This document shows, one piece after another, positions 1 through 8,090 of a stretch of DNA of 64,000 nt. The notes beneath the pieces are model-generated. The model saw only the letters and a program-made list of their open reading frames with translations. It did no database searches and was not told the origin of the DNA. Each line of letters begins with the position of its first letter. The first letter of the stretch is position 1. Source of the DNA: Bacillus sp. AFS055030 (GTDB taxonomy: Bacteria > Bacillota > Bacilli > Bacillales > Bacillaceae_G); NCBI RefSeq assembly GCF_002574545.1, contig NZ_NUGT01000077.1, positions 88,777-152,776 on the forward strand, read 5' to 3'. The translations under genes and the position numbers were made by a program.

Positions 1-16
1 CTATTTATCTCTTTTT

Positions 17-310
17 TCATACAACACTAGTAGATTGTAGTTCCTTTAATTGTCTAACAGTAATACTGTATTTTGTGCGTATAGCTTCTAATTCCATAAT
101 AGCAACATCAATGTATTCAGGATCGGCATAAATAAAATTAATTTCTTTTAGCTCTAATAGTTTTTGTAAACTTCTTAACTCATTATGTAAAATTTGTGAT
201 GGCGTTTCATTAATTAGTTGGTTTTTAGTAAAACGTTGAAAGAATGATTTAAAATGAACAGATTTTTTTCTAGTTACTATTTGTTCTTGACCCGTTATTA
301 ATTTTGACAT
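17..310 (-). CDS. Small conserved protein, DUF2508/YaaL-like (tentative)
   Basis: Encodes 97 residues with no signal peptide or membrane segment. The C-terminal half (about 43-95) reads as two helices carrying the pattern 'ADPEYIDVAIMELEAIRTKY', which resembles the DUF2508/YaaL family; this is pattern recognition, not a proven match. The basic N-terminus (RKKSVHFKSFFQRF) is unlike the short YaaL proteins. The start is backed by a strong AGGGAGGA site just upstream. Function unknown. It is transcribed leftward, so its neighbours lie outside the window. Confidence 0.6.
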   Translation of the reverse strand: MSKLITGQEQIVTRKKSVHFKSFFQRFTKNQLINETPSQILHNELRSLQKLLELKEINFIYADPEYIDVAIMELEAIRTKYSITVRQLKELQSTSVV

Positions 311-627
311 TCAGTAATCCTCCCTAAATATAGAAATTCTCTACTATTTGAAGACATTGAGCTTGTCCAACTTAATAAACTTGAAAGAAACATAAGAATT
401 GGTTGTTCTAAATCTTATTACAACATTGGTAAAAATATTCATGAAATTGTTTAAAAAATTTTTTACTAAAATTGATTCTCCAGAAATAGATGGTTTAAAA
501 GTAGAACGATTTAGAAATGCTTTAAGTGTGTTTACAATTTAACGTTTTGCATCTTTCTGTTACACTAAGGGAACATAAGGGTTTGTCTTTATGCAAAATG
601 AATTTGAAATAAGTGAGGTAAAGAGTT
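311..627. other. Intergenic gap between two divergent small genes
   Basis: AT-rich stretch of 317 bases holding the ribosome binding site of the leftward gene near 311-325 and that of the rightward gene near 614-622. I find no convincing RNA structure. A 33-codon frame at 441-542 lacks a ribosome binding site and is not called. Confidence 0.5.
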
Positions 628-888
628 ATGGAAAAGATTGAAGTAGGCGAAATTCTTACACTTAGCTATGATGAAGGGGACGAGCAAGATTACGAAGTAC
701 TAGGCTCAATTACGATTGAAGGTCATGAATACATAGCAGTAGGTTTACTAGAAGAAGTTGAAAAAGAGAGTGAAGAGGATATTGACGTTTTCTTCCTAAA
801 AGTCGAAGAAGATGGCGAGTTTTATGATATAGAAACAGAAGAAGAGTTTGAAAAAGTTTCAGCTGCTTTTGATGAAGTCTTACGATAA
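628..888 (+). CDS. DUF1292 (YrzB-like) acidic protein
   Basis: 86-residue, very acidic soluble protein (runs such as EEVEKESEEDIDVFFLK). The layout, an N-terminal 'EILTLSYDEGDEQDYEVLGSI' strand pair followed by 'EYIAVGLLEE' and an acidic tail ending in 'FEKVSAAFDEVL', fits the DUF1292 family found beside yrrL/yrzB in Bacillus. The family function is unknown. A GTGAGGT-type site precedes the ATG. A strong hairpin follows, so it is probably a single-gene unit. Confidence 0.75.
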   Translation: MEKIEVGEILTLSYDEGDEQDYEVLGSITIEGHEYIAVGLLEEVEKESEEDIDVFFLKVEEDGEFYDIETEEEFEKVSAAFDEVLR

Positions 889-961
889 TAAGATTAGAAA
901 AAGTAGGATTAAAGGATTGGTATAAGGACAAAAGGTATAGGAAGTATTTCGTAATTTTAAT

Positions 962-1003
962 ACAAAAAGAACACTTGTAGATACTACAAAGTGTTCTTTT
1001 TGT
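962..1003 (+). terminator. Rho-independent terminator after the DUF1292 gene
   Basis: Long inverted repeat (ACAAAAAGAACACTT ... AAGTGTTCTTTTTGT) with T-rich flank; near perfect and able to work in both directions. It separates the DUF1292 gene from the symporter. Confidence 0.8.
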
Positions 1004-1102
1004 ATGTTTATGTAGTAATATGTAGGTTTTATAAAAAAATTGGAGTACAAACTATAAAATTTTCGGTATACTACAAATAGCAATTATTTTAGGAGGAAGC
1101 TT

Positions 1103-2311
1103 ATGAAATTTTCATTTAGAAATTACGCTTTCCCTTTGATTTTACTAAGTAGTATCATCATAGGTTCAGTCATCGGTTATAATAATGAAGGCGTAGGATT
1201 GGCCCTTAAACCAATAGGGGATTTATTTTTAAATTTATTATTCGTAGTAGTTGTACCGCTTGTGTTTTTCTCTGTAGCCTCAAGCTTTGCAAATGGTGGG
1301 GGAGAAAAATTCGGTAAGATTATGCGAAATATGTCAGGGGTATTTTTATTCACAGGTATTATTGCAGCGATCATCATGCTTGTTGTTATGAAAATGTATC
1401 CACCTGCACTAGGGGTTCACATCCCAATTGTTAAACCGGATGCAGCTGAAAAAGTTTCAGTGGCAGAGCAAATTGTAAATACGTTTACGGTTAATGACTT
1501 CTCTGGTTTATTTACTAGAAGCAATATGTTAGCAATCATCGTTTTTGCCGTGTTAGTTGGTTTAGCTACTAATAAAGCTGGCGATAAAGCAGACATCGTC
1601 AAAAAATTATTATCAAGTGCTAATGTAGTCATCATGAATATGGTTAACTATATTATGTATCTTGCACCAGTTGGTCTTGGAGCTTACTTTGCTTATCTTG
1701 TTCCAACATACGGTAAGGAATTAATAGGTTCATATGAACGAGTTTTTGTTTTATATTATGTAACTGCTATTCTATTTTATTTTATAGTTTATAGTATTAT
1801 TGCTTATATGGCCGGTGGTAGTTATGGATTTAAAATTTATTGGAAAAATGTATTGCCTTCAACGTTAACTTCTTTAGGAACTTGTAGCAGTGCAGCAACG
1901 ATTCCAACAAATTTTGAATCAGCAGAAAAAATGGGCGTATCTAAAAATATTAGAGAGACTGTTATTCCTTTAGCTAGTGCACTTCACAAAGATGGTTCTG
2001 TTCTAGGTGGAGTTGTAAAAATTGCTTTTGCTTTTGGTGTATTTGGAATGAATTTCTCTGGTTTGAATATTTATCTTGTTACAATTGGTATTGCATTACT
2101 AGTTGGTATGGTAATGGGAGCAATTCCGAATGGTGGAATGATCGGGGAAATGTTAATTCTTTCTCTGTTTGGTTTACCAGTAGAATCTTTACCAATTCTT
2201 GCTGCAATTAGTACGATTATTGACCCACCTGCAACAATGTTAAATGCAACAGGTGATTTATCTGTAAGTATGTTAGTTGAGAGATTGACTAACGGGAAAA
2301 AGGCTGCATAA
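1103..2311 (+). CDS. Dicarboxylate/amino acid:cation symporter (DAACS, SDF family)
   Basis: 402-residue polytopic membrane protein of the GltP/DctA type. Diagnostic for the family are the serine-rich re-entrant loop 'TSLGTCSSAATIPTNFE' (about residues 250-267), 'SALHKDGSVLGG' and the C-terminal 'IDPPATMLNATGDL' segment carrying the conserved substrate and Na+ binding residues. It would import glutamate, aspartate, serine or C4-dicarboxylates with Na+ or H+; the exact substrate cannot be read from the sequence. A consensus AGGAGG site lies before the ATG. It is monocistronic, flanked by terminators on both sides. Confidence 0.88.
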   Translation: MKFSFRNYAFPLILLSSIIIGSVIGYNNEGVGLALKPIGDLFLNLLFVVVVPLVFFSVASSFANGGGEKFGKIMRNMSGVFLFTGIIAAIIMLVVMKMYPPALGVHIPIVKPDAAEKVSVAEQIVNTFTVNDFSGLFTRSNMLAIIVFAVLVGLATNKAGDKADIVKKLLSSANVVIMNMVNYIMYLAPVGLGAYFAYLVPTYGKELIGSYERVFVLYYVTAILFYFIVYSIIAYMAGGSYGFKIYWKNVLPSTLTSLGTCSSAATIPTNFESAEKMGVSKNIRETVIPLASALHKDGSVLGGVVKIAFAFGVFGMNFSGLNIYLVTIGIALLVGMVMGAIPNGGMIGEMLILSLFGLPVESLPILAAISTIIDPPATMLNATGDLSVSMLVERLTNGKKAA

Positions 2312-2321
2312 AAACAAAACG

Positions 2322-2352
2322 AAGACTGGGAATCTCCCAGTCTTTTATTTTT
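2322..2352 (+). terminator. Terminator of the symporter gene
   Basis: Perfect 10-bp stem AAGACTGGGA/TCCCAGTCTT with a 3-base loop followed by a T-rich run, 10 bases after the stop codon. Confidence 0.85.
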
Positions 2353-2399
2353 TACGGTTCAGTCATATACGTTTGACCAATTTATATTTCAACACTCTA

Positions 2400-2437
2400 A
2401 AAAAGAACACATAGCTAAATATGTGTTCTCTTTTTTC
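2400..2437 (-). terminator. Terminator of the aminopeptidase gene
   Basis: Stem GAACACAT/ATGTGTTC bounded by A-runs on the left and T-runs on the right, so it can act on both strands. It lies just downstream of the leftward aminopeptidase gene. Confidence 0.8.
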
Positions 2438-2443
2438 TAAAAA

Positions 2444-3559
2444 TTATTTTAAATTTTCAGGGTTTAAACCTTTTAATTCTTCGATTACGAAAAGACCATC
2501 TTTACGGATTAAAACGTCATCGAAATAGATTTCTCCTCCACCGTATTCAGGGCGTTGGATACAAACCATATCCCAGTGGATGTTTGAGTTGTTGCCGTTG
2601 TATGCTTCATCATAAGCTTGACCTGGTGTAAAGTGGAAGCTTCCGTCGATTTTTTCATCGAATAAGATGTCTCCCATTGGGTGTAAGATGTAAGGATTTA
2701 CACCAATTGCGAATTCACCGATATAACGTGCACCTTCATCTGTATCAAAGATTTTGTTGATACGCTCAGTGTCATTAGCAGTTGCTTCAACAATTTTACC
2801 ATCTTTGAATTTAAGTTGAACATTTTCAAAAGTAAATCCATTGTTAGGAGATGGCGTATTATAAGAAAGTGTACCATTTACTGAATTACGAACAGGCGCT
2901 GTGAATACTTCACCATCTGGAATATTCATTTCACCAGCACATTTAATAGCTGGGATATCTTTAATTGAGAATGTAAGATCAGTTCCTGGACCTTTAATTT
3001 GAACTTTATCTGTACGGTTCATTAATTCAACAAGAGCATCCATTGCTTTGTCCATTTTACCGTAATCTAAATTACATACATCAAAATAGAAATCTTCAAA
3101 TGCTTCAGTGCTCATTTTTGCTGATTGAGCCATTGAATCAGTTGGGTAACGTAGTACAACCCACTTTGTTTTTGGAACACGGATTGCTCTATGTACTTTT
3201 TGACCTACAGTTTTACCATGGATCTTAGTTTTTTCATCTGGTACATCAGAAAGTTCATTAATATTAACACCTGAACGTAAACCGATATAAGCGTCCATAT
3301 CTTTCATTACATTTGCTTCATATTCCGCTATTTTATTAAAGTGTTCTTCAGTAGCACCCATTAATAATGCACGATCTACTTTATGATCCTTGATTGATAC
3401 GAATGGAAAACCACCAGCAGCATAAGCTTCTTTAACTAAAGCTGTAACTAATTCTGTTTCTAGCTTAAAGTTTTCAATTAAGATTTTTTCTCCTGGTTGC
3501 AATTTTACAGAGTAATTGATTAAGTTTTTAGCTAATTTTGAAATACGTGGATCTTTCAT
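2444..3559 (-). CDS. M29-family metallo-aminopeptidase (AmpS-like)
   Basis: 371 residues, soluble, of the thermophilic aminopeptidase M29 family (AmpS/PepS). It removes N-terminal residues from peptides in the cytoplasm using two divalent metals. Visible family motifs are 'AGEMNIPDGEVFTAP' (metal Glu), 'IGEFAIGVNP' (metal/catalytic Glu) and 'NNSNIHWDMVC' (His and Asp ligands), in the expected order and spacing. M29 proteins are usually slightly longer (about 400-413 residues), so this is a compact member, but both ends look intact. The start ATG is preceded by GGAGGGAA. Divergent from ytxG. Confidence 0.88.
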   Translation of the reverse strand: MKDPRISKLAKNLINYSVKLQPGEKILIENFKLETELVTALVKEAYAAGGFPFVSIKDHKVDRALLMGATEEHFNKIAEYEANVMKDMDAYIGLRSGVNINELSDVPDEKTKIHGKTVGQKVHRAIRVPKTKWVVLRYPTDSMAQSAKMSTEAFEDFYFDVCNLDYGKMDKAMDALVELMNRTDKVQIKGPGTDLTFSIKDIPAIKCAGEMNIPDGEVFTAPVRNSVNGTLSYNTPSPNNGFTFENVQLKFKDGKIVEATANDTERINKIFDTDEGARYIGEFAIGVNPYILHPMGDILFDEKIDGSFHFTPGQAYDEAYNGNNSNIHWDMVCIQRPEYGGGEIYFDDVLIRKDGLFVIEELKGLNPENLK

Positions 3560-3675
3560 TGAAAATTCCCTCCAATAATTATAACTATATACCTATTGTA
3601 AACTATTTAGTCTATTTTGTTTACTAAAGTATTCTTTTTTTACTAAAGAATTTGAAAACTTGTTTTACGACAAGT

Positions 3676-3704
3676 TTAGTGTTTGGTAAAATTTGTAGTA
3701 TAAT
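3676..3704 (+). promoter_or_regulatory. Candidate promoter of ytxG-ytxJ
   Basis: TATAAT at 3699-3704, about 55 bases before ytxG. The -35 region at 3676-3681 is poor (TTAGTG). In B. subtilis ytxGHJ is driven by sigma-B and sigma-H, but I do not see a convincing match to either consensus here. Confidence 0.35.
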
Positions 3705-3758
3705 ACGAAATAAGTGATTAAATTTGTGGAAGGCTATTAATGAAAGGGGTTTTTTCGA

Positions 3759-4256
3759 ATGGATTTAATTTCTATTAGTGCATTAATTGCAGCAGTTGCA
3801 TTTGTGATCTTAGTAGTATTTATTAGTCGTACTTTATTCCGACTAGAAAGGGTATTTAGAGGTGTAGAGTCTACTATTGCTGAAACACAAAAAGATTTAC
3901 ATAATGTTTGTGTTGAAGCCGTTCAATTAGTACATACTTCGAATCATTTAGCAAACGAGGCTAAAATTTTTGTGAATAATTCGAATGAACTTACGAAAGA
4001 TATGCGTGAACGAGCAAAATCCCTTGATGTATTAGCTAAATCAGTCGAAGAAGTCGGAGTTACAATCTCAGAAATGAATGAAATAGTAAGAGATACTGCT
4101 AATAATGTATCGAATACCGTAAAAGTTAGCACTGAAAAAATGTCCCAATGGGCTAATTGGGGAAATACAGCAATGGATTTATGGGAAAAGTACAAAACGA
4201 GACGTGAGGGAAAAAAGCGAAATGGTAAATCGAATATCAACGATTCAACAGTTTGA
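3759..4256 (+). CDS. ytxG: YtxG, DUF948 general-stress protein
   Basis: 165 residues with one N-terminal membrane segment (about 5-25, 'ISALIAAVAFVILVVFIS') followed by a long heptad-rich helix and a basic tail. This is the DUF948 family, methyl-accepting-chemotaxis-like in coiled-coil character but with no signalling hairpin. In B. subtilis ytxG is the first gene of the ytxGHJ general-stress operon. AAAGGGG lies at good distance from the ATG. Here it overlaps ytxJ directly and ytxH is absent. Function unknown. Confidence 0.85.
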   Translation: MDLISISALIAAVAFVILVVFISRTLFRLERVFRGVESTIAETQKDLHNVCVEAVQLVHTSNHLANEAKIFVNNSNELTKDMRERAKSLDVLAKSVEEVGVTISEMNEIVRDTANNVSNTVKVSTEKMSQWANWGNTAMDLWEKYKTRREGKKRNGKSNINDSTV

Positions 4257-4551
4257 TGAACTAATTAACAACGAAGAGAAATTTGTATTTTTAAAGCATA
4301 GTACAACATGCCCAATTAGTCATGCAGCTTATACTGAATTTTTAGCATTTGCATCTGCATATGAGAATGTACCATTATATTTTTTACAAGTTCAAGATGA
4401 CCGAGAATTGTCTAATTATATTGCTGAGAAAACAGCCATTAAACATGAATCTCCTCAATTATTTATTTTTGAAAATGGAGAAGCGGTTTATAATATTTCT
4501 CATTTTTCAATTAAGAAAGATGAAATTGAAAAAGCATTTTCAAAAAAATAA
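4222..4551 (+). CDS. ytxJ: YtxJ, monothiol bacilliredoxin-like protein (BrxC)
   Basis: 109 residues, thioredoxin fold. Cys30 sits in the TCPIS motif (C-P-I-S rather than C-x-x-C) and a cis-Pro region 'HESPQLFIF' follows, as in the bacillithiol-system YtxJ/BrxC family, thought to remove bacillithiol from protein thiols. I choose the ATG at 4222 over the in-frame GTG at 4204 because GTGAGGG there works as the ribosome binding site. The gene overlaps the end of ytxG by 35 bases, implying translational coupling. Confidence 0.85.
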   Translation: MVNRISTIQQFDELINNEEKFVFLKHSTTCPISHAAYTEFLAFASAYENVPLYFLQVQDDRELSNYIAEKTAIKHESPQLFIFENGEAVYNISHFSIKKDEIEKAFSKK

Positions 4552-4569
4552 TTCTCATTCATTTTATTA

Positions 4570-4608
4570 CAAAAAGAACTCCGATTGGTAATTGGGGTTC
4601 TTTTTGTT
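4570..4608 (+). terminator. Terminator of ytxG-ytxJ
   Basis: Arms CAAAAAGAACTCCGATT and AATTGGGGTTCTTTTTG pair over 17 positions with two G-U pairs, then TTT. It closes the stress operon and marks the left edge of the sugar island. Confidence 0.8.
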
Positions 4609-4769
4609 TGGCTCTTTTTATGACGAGTAAGATAAATAGAAATAGTAGATGTTCTTATGAGGAAATTTTAATAAACTTCTTCAATTTAATAGCTGTAAGT
4701 CCTAAACTGCCTTTAAGAACCGAACTCATTATTCAAAAAACAGATAAATTATTTACTAAAAGTGGGATA

Positions 4770-4829
4770 AAAATTTTAGTTAAAATTTTAGTAAAATATA
4801 TTGACTGTAAATTGAGAATATACTATCCT
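4770..4829 (+). promoter_or_regulatory. Promoter module of the sugar ABC transporter operon
   Basis: TTGACT (4801-4806), 17-base spacer, TATCCT (4824-4829). Directly upstream lies a tandem 12-base repeat, AAAATTTTAGTT then AAAATTTTAGTA (from 4770). A near-identical copy of this block and of the -35 hexamer precedes the GH2 gene at 10147-10183, which suggests shared regulation. It may be an operator for the LacI-type protein at 9092 or an UP-like element. Confidence 0.7.
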
Positions 4830-4834
4830 TACCT

Positions 4835-4848
4835 TGAAGGCGCTTTCA
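4835..4848 (+). promoter_or_regulatory. cre-like operator before the sugar-binding lipoprotein gene
   Basis: TGAAGGCGCTTTCA matches the cre consensus TGNAANCGNWNNCA at all fixed positions but one. It lies just past the -10 hexamer, where CcpA or another LacI-family repressor would block transcription. Confidence 0.65.
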
Positions 4849-4880
4849 GAATTGTGCTAATAAAAGGAAGGAGAAACAAA

Positions 4881-6161
4881 ATGAAAATCTCAAAGATATT
4901 TGCTTTAGTAGTTTCAATATTTTTAGTGCTTGCTGGTTGCTCTGGCGGTAAATCTACAAGTACAGATGCAAACACAAATGGTGATGGTAAAGTAAAGATT
5001 TCCTTTATTAATGGATTTACTGGTGGAGATGGTATTTATATGAAAAAAATTACTGACGCCTTCAACGCCTCTCAAGATAAGTATGTTGTTACAGAGTTAC
5101 AAGAAAAAGATCATTATACTAAGTTTAAATCAGGTGATTATGACCTTGTTGTAATCCACGGAAATAACCTTAAAACATATATACAAGATGGACTAATTCA
5201 AGATATTATGCCAGTTCTGGATAAAGCTGGAATAAAAGAAACAGACTTCCATAAAGCCGGAATAGATATTGTAAAAATAGATGGTGAAATTATGGCAGTA
5301 CCGCTGGATATTCATCCGTTAACAATGTTCTACAATAAAGAGTTGGTTAAAGAAGCTCCAAAAACATATCAAGATTTACTAAAAATAAATACAACACTTC
5401 AAGCAGAGAATAAAGATCTTTATGCTCTTGGAGTTCCTTCAAGTGGATTAGTTGAATTCTACATGCATATGATTGCTGTTCAAAATGGTATTGAATTAAA
5501 AGAAGGGAATCAATTAAATTTTGCTCAGTCTAAGTATGCAGATGCACTAATGAAGTTTCATGATATGGTTTGGCAAGATAAAGTGTCTCCATCTGGTTTA
5601 GGAACAGACGGTGAATTCCAAACTTTCATGAAGGAAGCAAAGGGTGGGAAAGCTTATCAAACGGCTGTAGCACTTACTGGTCCTTGGTTCTATGGTGCAG
5701 CTAAAGAAAAGTATGGAGAAAACTTAGGAGTGGCTCCAATTCCTCAGATTGGCACAAAATTAGCTGCTTATGGAAATGCACATACAATTGCTTTATCTTC
5801 AAAAGTAAAAGACGAAAAGGTTTTAGCTGGTATTTCCGAATACTTGAAATTTATGTTTACTCCTGAAAACTTAATTCATTGGGCTGAAGGTGGACAAGCT
5901 CCAGTACATCTTGCTACGCTAGAAAAAATTAAGGCTGAGCCAGATAAGTATGAAATTGCTTATCAAAATTCTCAACAATTTGATAACTATGTGAGTCCAC
6001 CAGCAGTATATCAATTTGGTGAACAAATGAGATATATGAATGAAACAGTATTTAGTAAACTAGTAAAAACTAAAGATCTTACAAAGGAAGATTTAATGAA
6101 AGAATTAAAAAAAGCAACAAAAAAGGCTAAACAGATCGCAGATACAGCACCAAAAAAGTAA
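4881..6161 (+). CDS. Sugar ABC transporter substrate-binding lipoprotein (CUT1)
   Basis: 426 residues. Signal peptide II with lipobox LAGC, lipidated Cys20, then a Ser/Thr/Asn-rich linker and a family-1 extracellular solute-binding domain ('VKISFINGFTGGDGIYMKKITDAFNAS' at the start, 'LTGPWFYGAAKEKYGENLGVAPIPQIG' in the middle). It captures an oligosaccharide outside the membrane for the two permeases that follow. Start chosen at the ATG preceded by AAGGAAGGAG; the frame is open further upstream but that part has no coding look and contains the promoter. Neighbouring GH2, GH43 and Leloir genes suggest a galactoside or arabino-galactoside ligand. Confidence 0.88.
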   Translation: MKISKIFALVVSIFLVLAGCSGGKSTSTDANTNGDGKVKISFINGFTGGDGIYMKKITDAFNASQDKYVVTELQEKDHYTKFKSGDYDLVVIHGNNLKTYIQDGLIQDIMPVLDKAGIKETDFHKAGIDIVKIDGEIMAVPLDIHPLTMFYNKELVKEAPKTYQDLLKINTTLQAENKDLYALGVPSSGLVEFYMHMIAVQNGIELKEGNQLNFAQSKYADALMKFHDMVWQDKVSPSGLGTDGEFQTFMKEAKGGKAYQTAVALTGPWFYGAAKEKYGENLGVAPIPQIGTKLAAYGNAHTIALSSKVKDEKVLAGISEYLKFMFTPENLIHWAEGGQAPVHLATLEKIKAEPDKYEIAYQNSQQFDNYVSPPAVYQFGEQMRYMNETVFSKLVKTKDLTKEDLMKELKKATKKAKQIADTAPKK

Positions 6162-6170
6162 AACTGTACG

Positions 6171-6208
6171 AAGAATGACTCTTGTATAAAAACGGGGTCA
6201 TTCTTTCT
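6171..6208 (+). terminator. Stem-loop between binding-protein and permease genes
   Basis: Stem AGAATGACTCT/GGGGTCATTCT (11 pairs with G-U) and a loop of about 15 bases, followed by only a short T-stretch. This position and strength are typical of an attenuator or mRNA-stabilising hairpin that gives more binding protein than permease. Confidence 0.55.
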
Positions 6209-6298
6209 GCTAATCTGATAAATTCATTATACGGTGGTATTTAACATTGATCATTTAATAGAATGAGTGAATATTAGGGTTCACATTGGAGGGCAAAT

Positions 6299-7195
6299 AT
6301 GTATAAAGGAGCATCTTATAGGATTTGGTCATTGCTAATGGTTTCCCCTTTTGTAATTTTATTTTTACTATTTTGGGCGATTCCGTTGGTTTTTGGAGTT
6401 TGGATAAGCTTACACAATTGGAATATATCTTCAGGGAACTTGGGGTTTAATGGCCTAGAAAACTATATTGCTATTCTTACACCGGATACAATTTATAATG
6501 AATTATTTATAAAAGGTTTAAAGAACACTCTTTATTTTGTAGTACTTAGTGTTCCGCCGCTAGTTATCATTAGTTTAGGGCTCGCGCTTATTATTGATAA
6601 ACTCCCAAAAAAATTTAAAGGGATTTACCGTACAATCTTTTTTATTTCATACTCAGTTTCTGTTACAGCAGTATCGTCGATATTTCTTTGGTTACTCAAT
6701 AATAACGGAGGCTATGTAAATAATGTACTTTTGAATATTGGTGTAATAAAGGAGCCAATCAATTGGTTAGGTGCCCAGCCATTTGCGTGGATTGGAGTAT
6801 TAATCGCTACCATTTGGTGGTCAATTGGATTTAATATGATGCTATTTATTAATGCATTAGACGAAGTTGATTCTTCATTATATGAGGCAGCAGATTTAGA
6901 TGGTGCGGGTAATTGGGCGAAATTCATCTATATTACTTTACCACAAATAAAAAATGTTGCTTTCTTTATTCTAATAATGACAGTGATTGCTTCCTTTAAT
7001 CTATATGGACAAACAAAGTTAATTACTGCCGGTGGTCCTGAACAATCAACGAATACACTGATCATGAATATTCAAACATCGGTATTTGGTATGAATCAAC
7101 TTGGTATCGGTTCATCAATGGCAATTCTCATGGGATTAATTATGATGGTTATTACTGGAATTCAATATTGGGTTTCTTATCGAAAGAAAGATTAA
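6299..7195 (+). CDS. Sugar ABC transporter permease, MalF/LacF type
   Basis: 298 residues, about six membrane segments, with the EAA loop 'YEAADLDGAGNWAKFIYITLP' (about 196-216) that docks to the ATPase. CUT1 family inner-membrane subunit, pairs with the permease at 7212. GGAGGG sits 5 bases before the ATG. No ATP-binding subunit is encoded nearby; in Bacillus such importers commonly share the MsmX-type ATPase encoded elsewhere, which is the likely partner here. Confidence 0.88.
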   Translation: MYKGASYRIWSLLMVSPFVILFLLFWAIPLVFGVWISLHNWNISSGNLGFNGLENYIAILTPDTIYNELFIKGLKNTLYFVVLSVPPLVIISLGLALIIDKLPKKFKGIYRTIFFISYSVSVTAVSSIFLWLLNNNGGYVNNVLLNIGVIKEPINWLGAQPFAWIGVLIATIWWSIGFNMMLFINALDEVDSSLYEAADLDGAGNWAKFIYITLPQIKNVAFFILIMTVIASFNLYGQTKLITAGGPEQSTNTLIMNIQTSVFGMNQLGIGSSMAILMGLIMMVITGIQYWVSYRKKD

Positions 7196-7211
7196 AAAGG
7201 AAGTGATAAAA

Positions 7212-8042
7212 ATGAGTAAAACTACAAAGAAAGCACTCCCAATTCTTATTATAGCGACTATAATAGCTATTTTATTTCTTTTACCACTAGTATGGATGAT
7301 TTTTACATCTTTTAAAACGTTAAGCGAGTCAATGTCAAGTTCTAGTATTTTACCAACGACTTGGACAATTGAAAATTATACAAGTATTTTTAGTACGGTA
7401 TCAGATACGCCAATCTTAAAATGGTTGTTCAATACAGCTTTTATTACAATTATTGGCACAATTTTAGTAGTATTCGTGGATATTCTAGCGGCCTATGCAC
7501 TAGCAAGATTAAATGTTCCTGGTAAAAAGCTTATTATGGGAATGATCTTTTTTTCGCTAGCAGTTCCTGGAATTGTCACTCTTTTTCCTGCATTTTATAT
7601 GTTTAAGTCTTTCAATCTATTAGATTCGTTTATCCCTTTAATTCTTCCATATTCCGCAAGCACAATGGGAGTATTTTTAATATATAATTTTCTAATTTCA
7701 TTTCCAAAAGATTTAGAAGAAGCAGCTCATATTGATGGAGCAACTCAGTGGCAAATTCTTTTTCATGTAATATTTCCTACGATTAAACCTGTTGCGATGA
7801 CGTTAGGTGTTATTACGTTCTTAGCAATTTATAATGACTTCCTATGGCCTTCTTTAGTAACAAGCTCAAATGAAATGAAAACTATTACACTAGGGGTCGC
7901 AACACTAATTCAAGGATCGAATTTTGTTAATCCTGCCAAAATGATGGCATCGACCGTAATCGCAACAATCCCTGGGATAATTGTTTTCTTAATTGCGAAT
8001 AAATACATTGTAAAAAGCGTTACAAATACCGGTATTAAATAG
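7212..8042 (+). CDS. Sugar ABC transporter permease, MalG/LacG type
   Basis: 276 residues, about six membrane segments, EAA loop 'EEAAHIDGATQWQILFHVIFP'. Forms the translocation pore with the MalF-type subunit; the two genes are 16 bases apart. I take the ATG at 7212 rather than the GTG at 7203, since GGAAGTG at 7199-7205 is the ribosome binding site. Confidence 0.88.
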   Translation: MSKTTKKALPILIIATIIAILFLLPLVWMIFTSFKTLSESMSSSSILPTTWTIENYTSIFSTVSDTPILKWLFNTAFITIIGTILVVFVDILAAYALARLNVPGKKLIMGMIFFSLAVPGIVTLFPAFYMFKSFNLLDSFIPLILPYSASTMGVFLIYNFLISFPKDLEEAAHIDGATQWQILFHVIFPTIKPVAMTLGVITFLAIYNDFLWPSLVTSSNEMKTITLGVATLIQGSNFVNPAKMMASTVIATIPGIIVFLIANKYIVKSVTNTGIK

Positions 8043-8090
8043 AAGAATGAGATAATAGTAGTAGTTTATTAAAATCAAAAGGAGAAGAAT

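Noticed and set aside
364-542. Short frames in the gap before the DUF1292 gene, including ATG at 441 giving 33 codons
   Set aside because: No ribosome binding site, no start for the upstream frame, and a peptide (MKLFKKFFTKIDSPEIDG...) with no recognisable relatives; treated as chance.
3620-3660. TTTACTAAA motifs outside the sugar island taken as operator copies
   Set aside because: The same short AT-rich motif occurs by chance here and near 10250 and 53180; only the long block with the tandem repeat and -35 is treated as meaningful.
4608-4880. In-frame extension of the sugar-binding lipoprotein upstream of its signal peptide
   Set aside because: The stretch contains the promoter and operator, has no ribosome binding site, and would bury the lipobox signal peptide.
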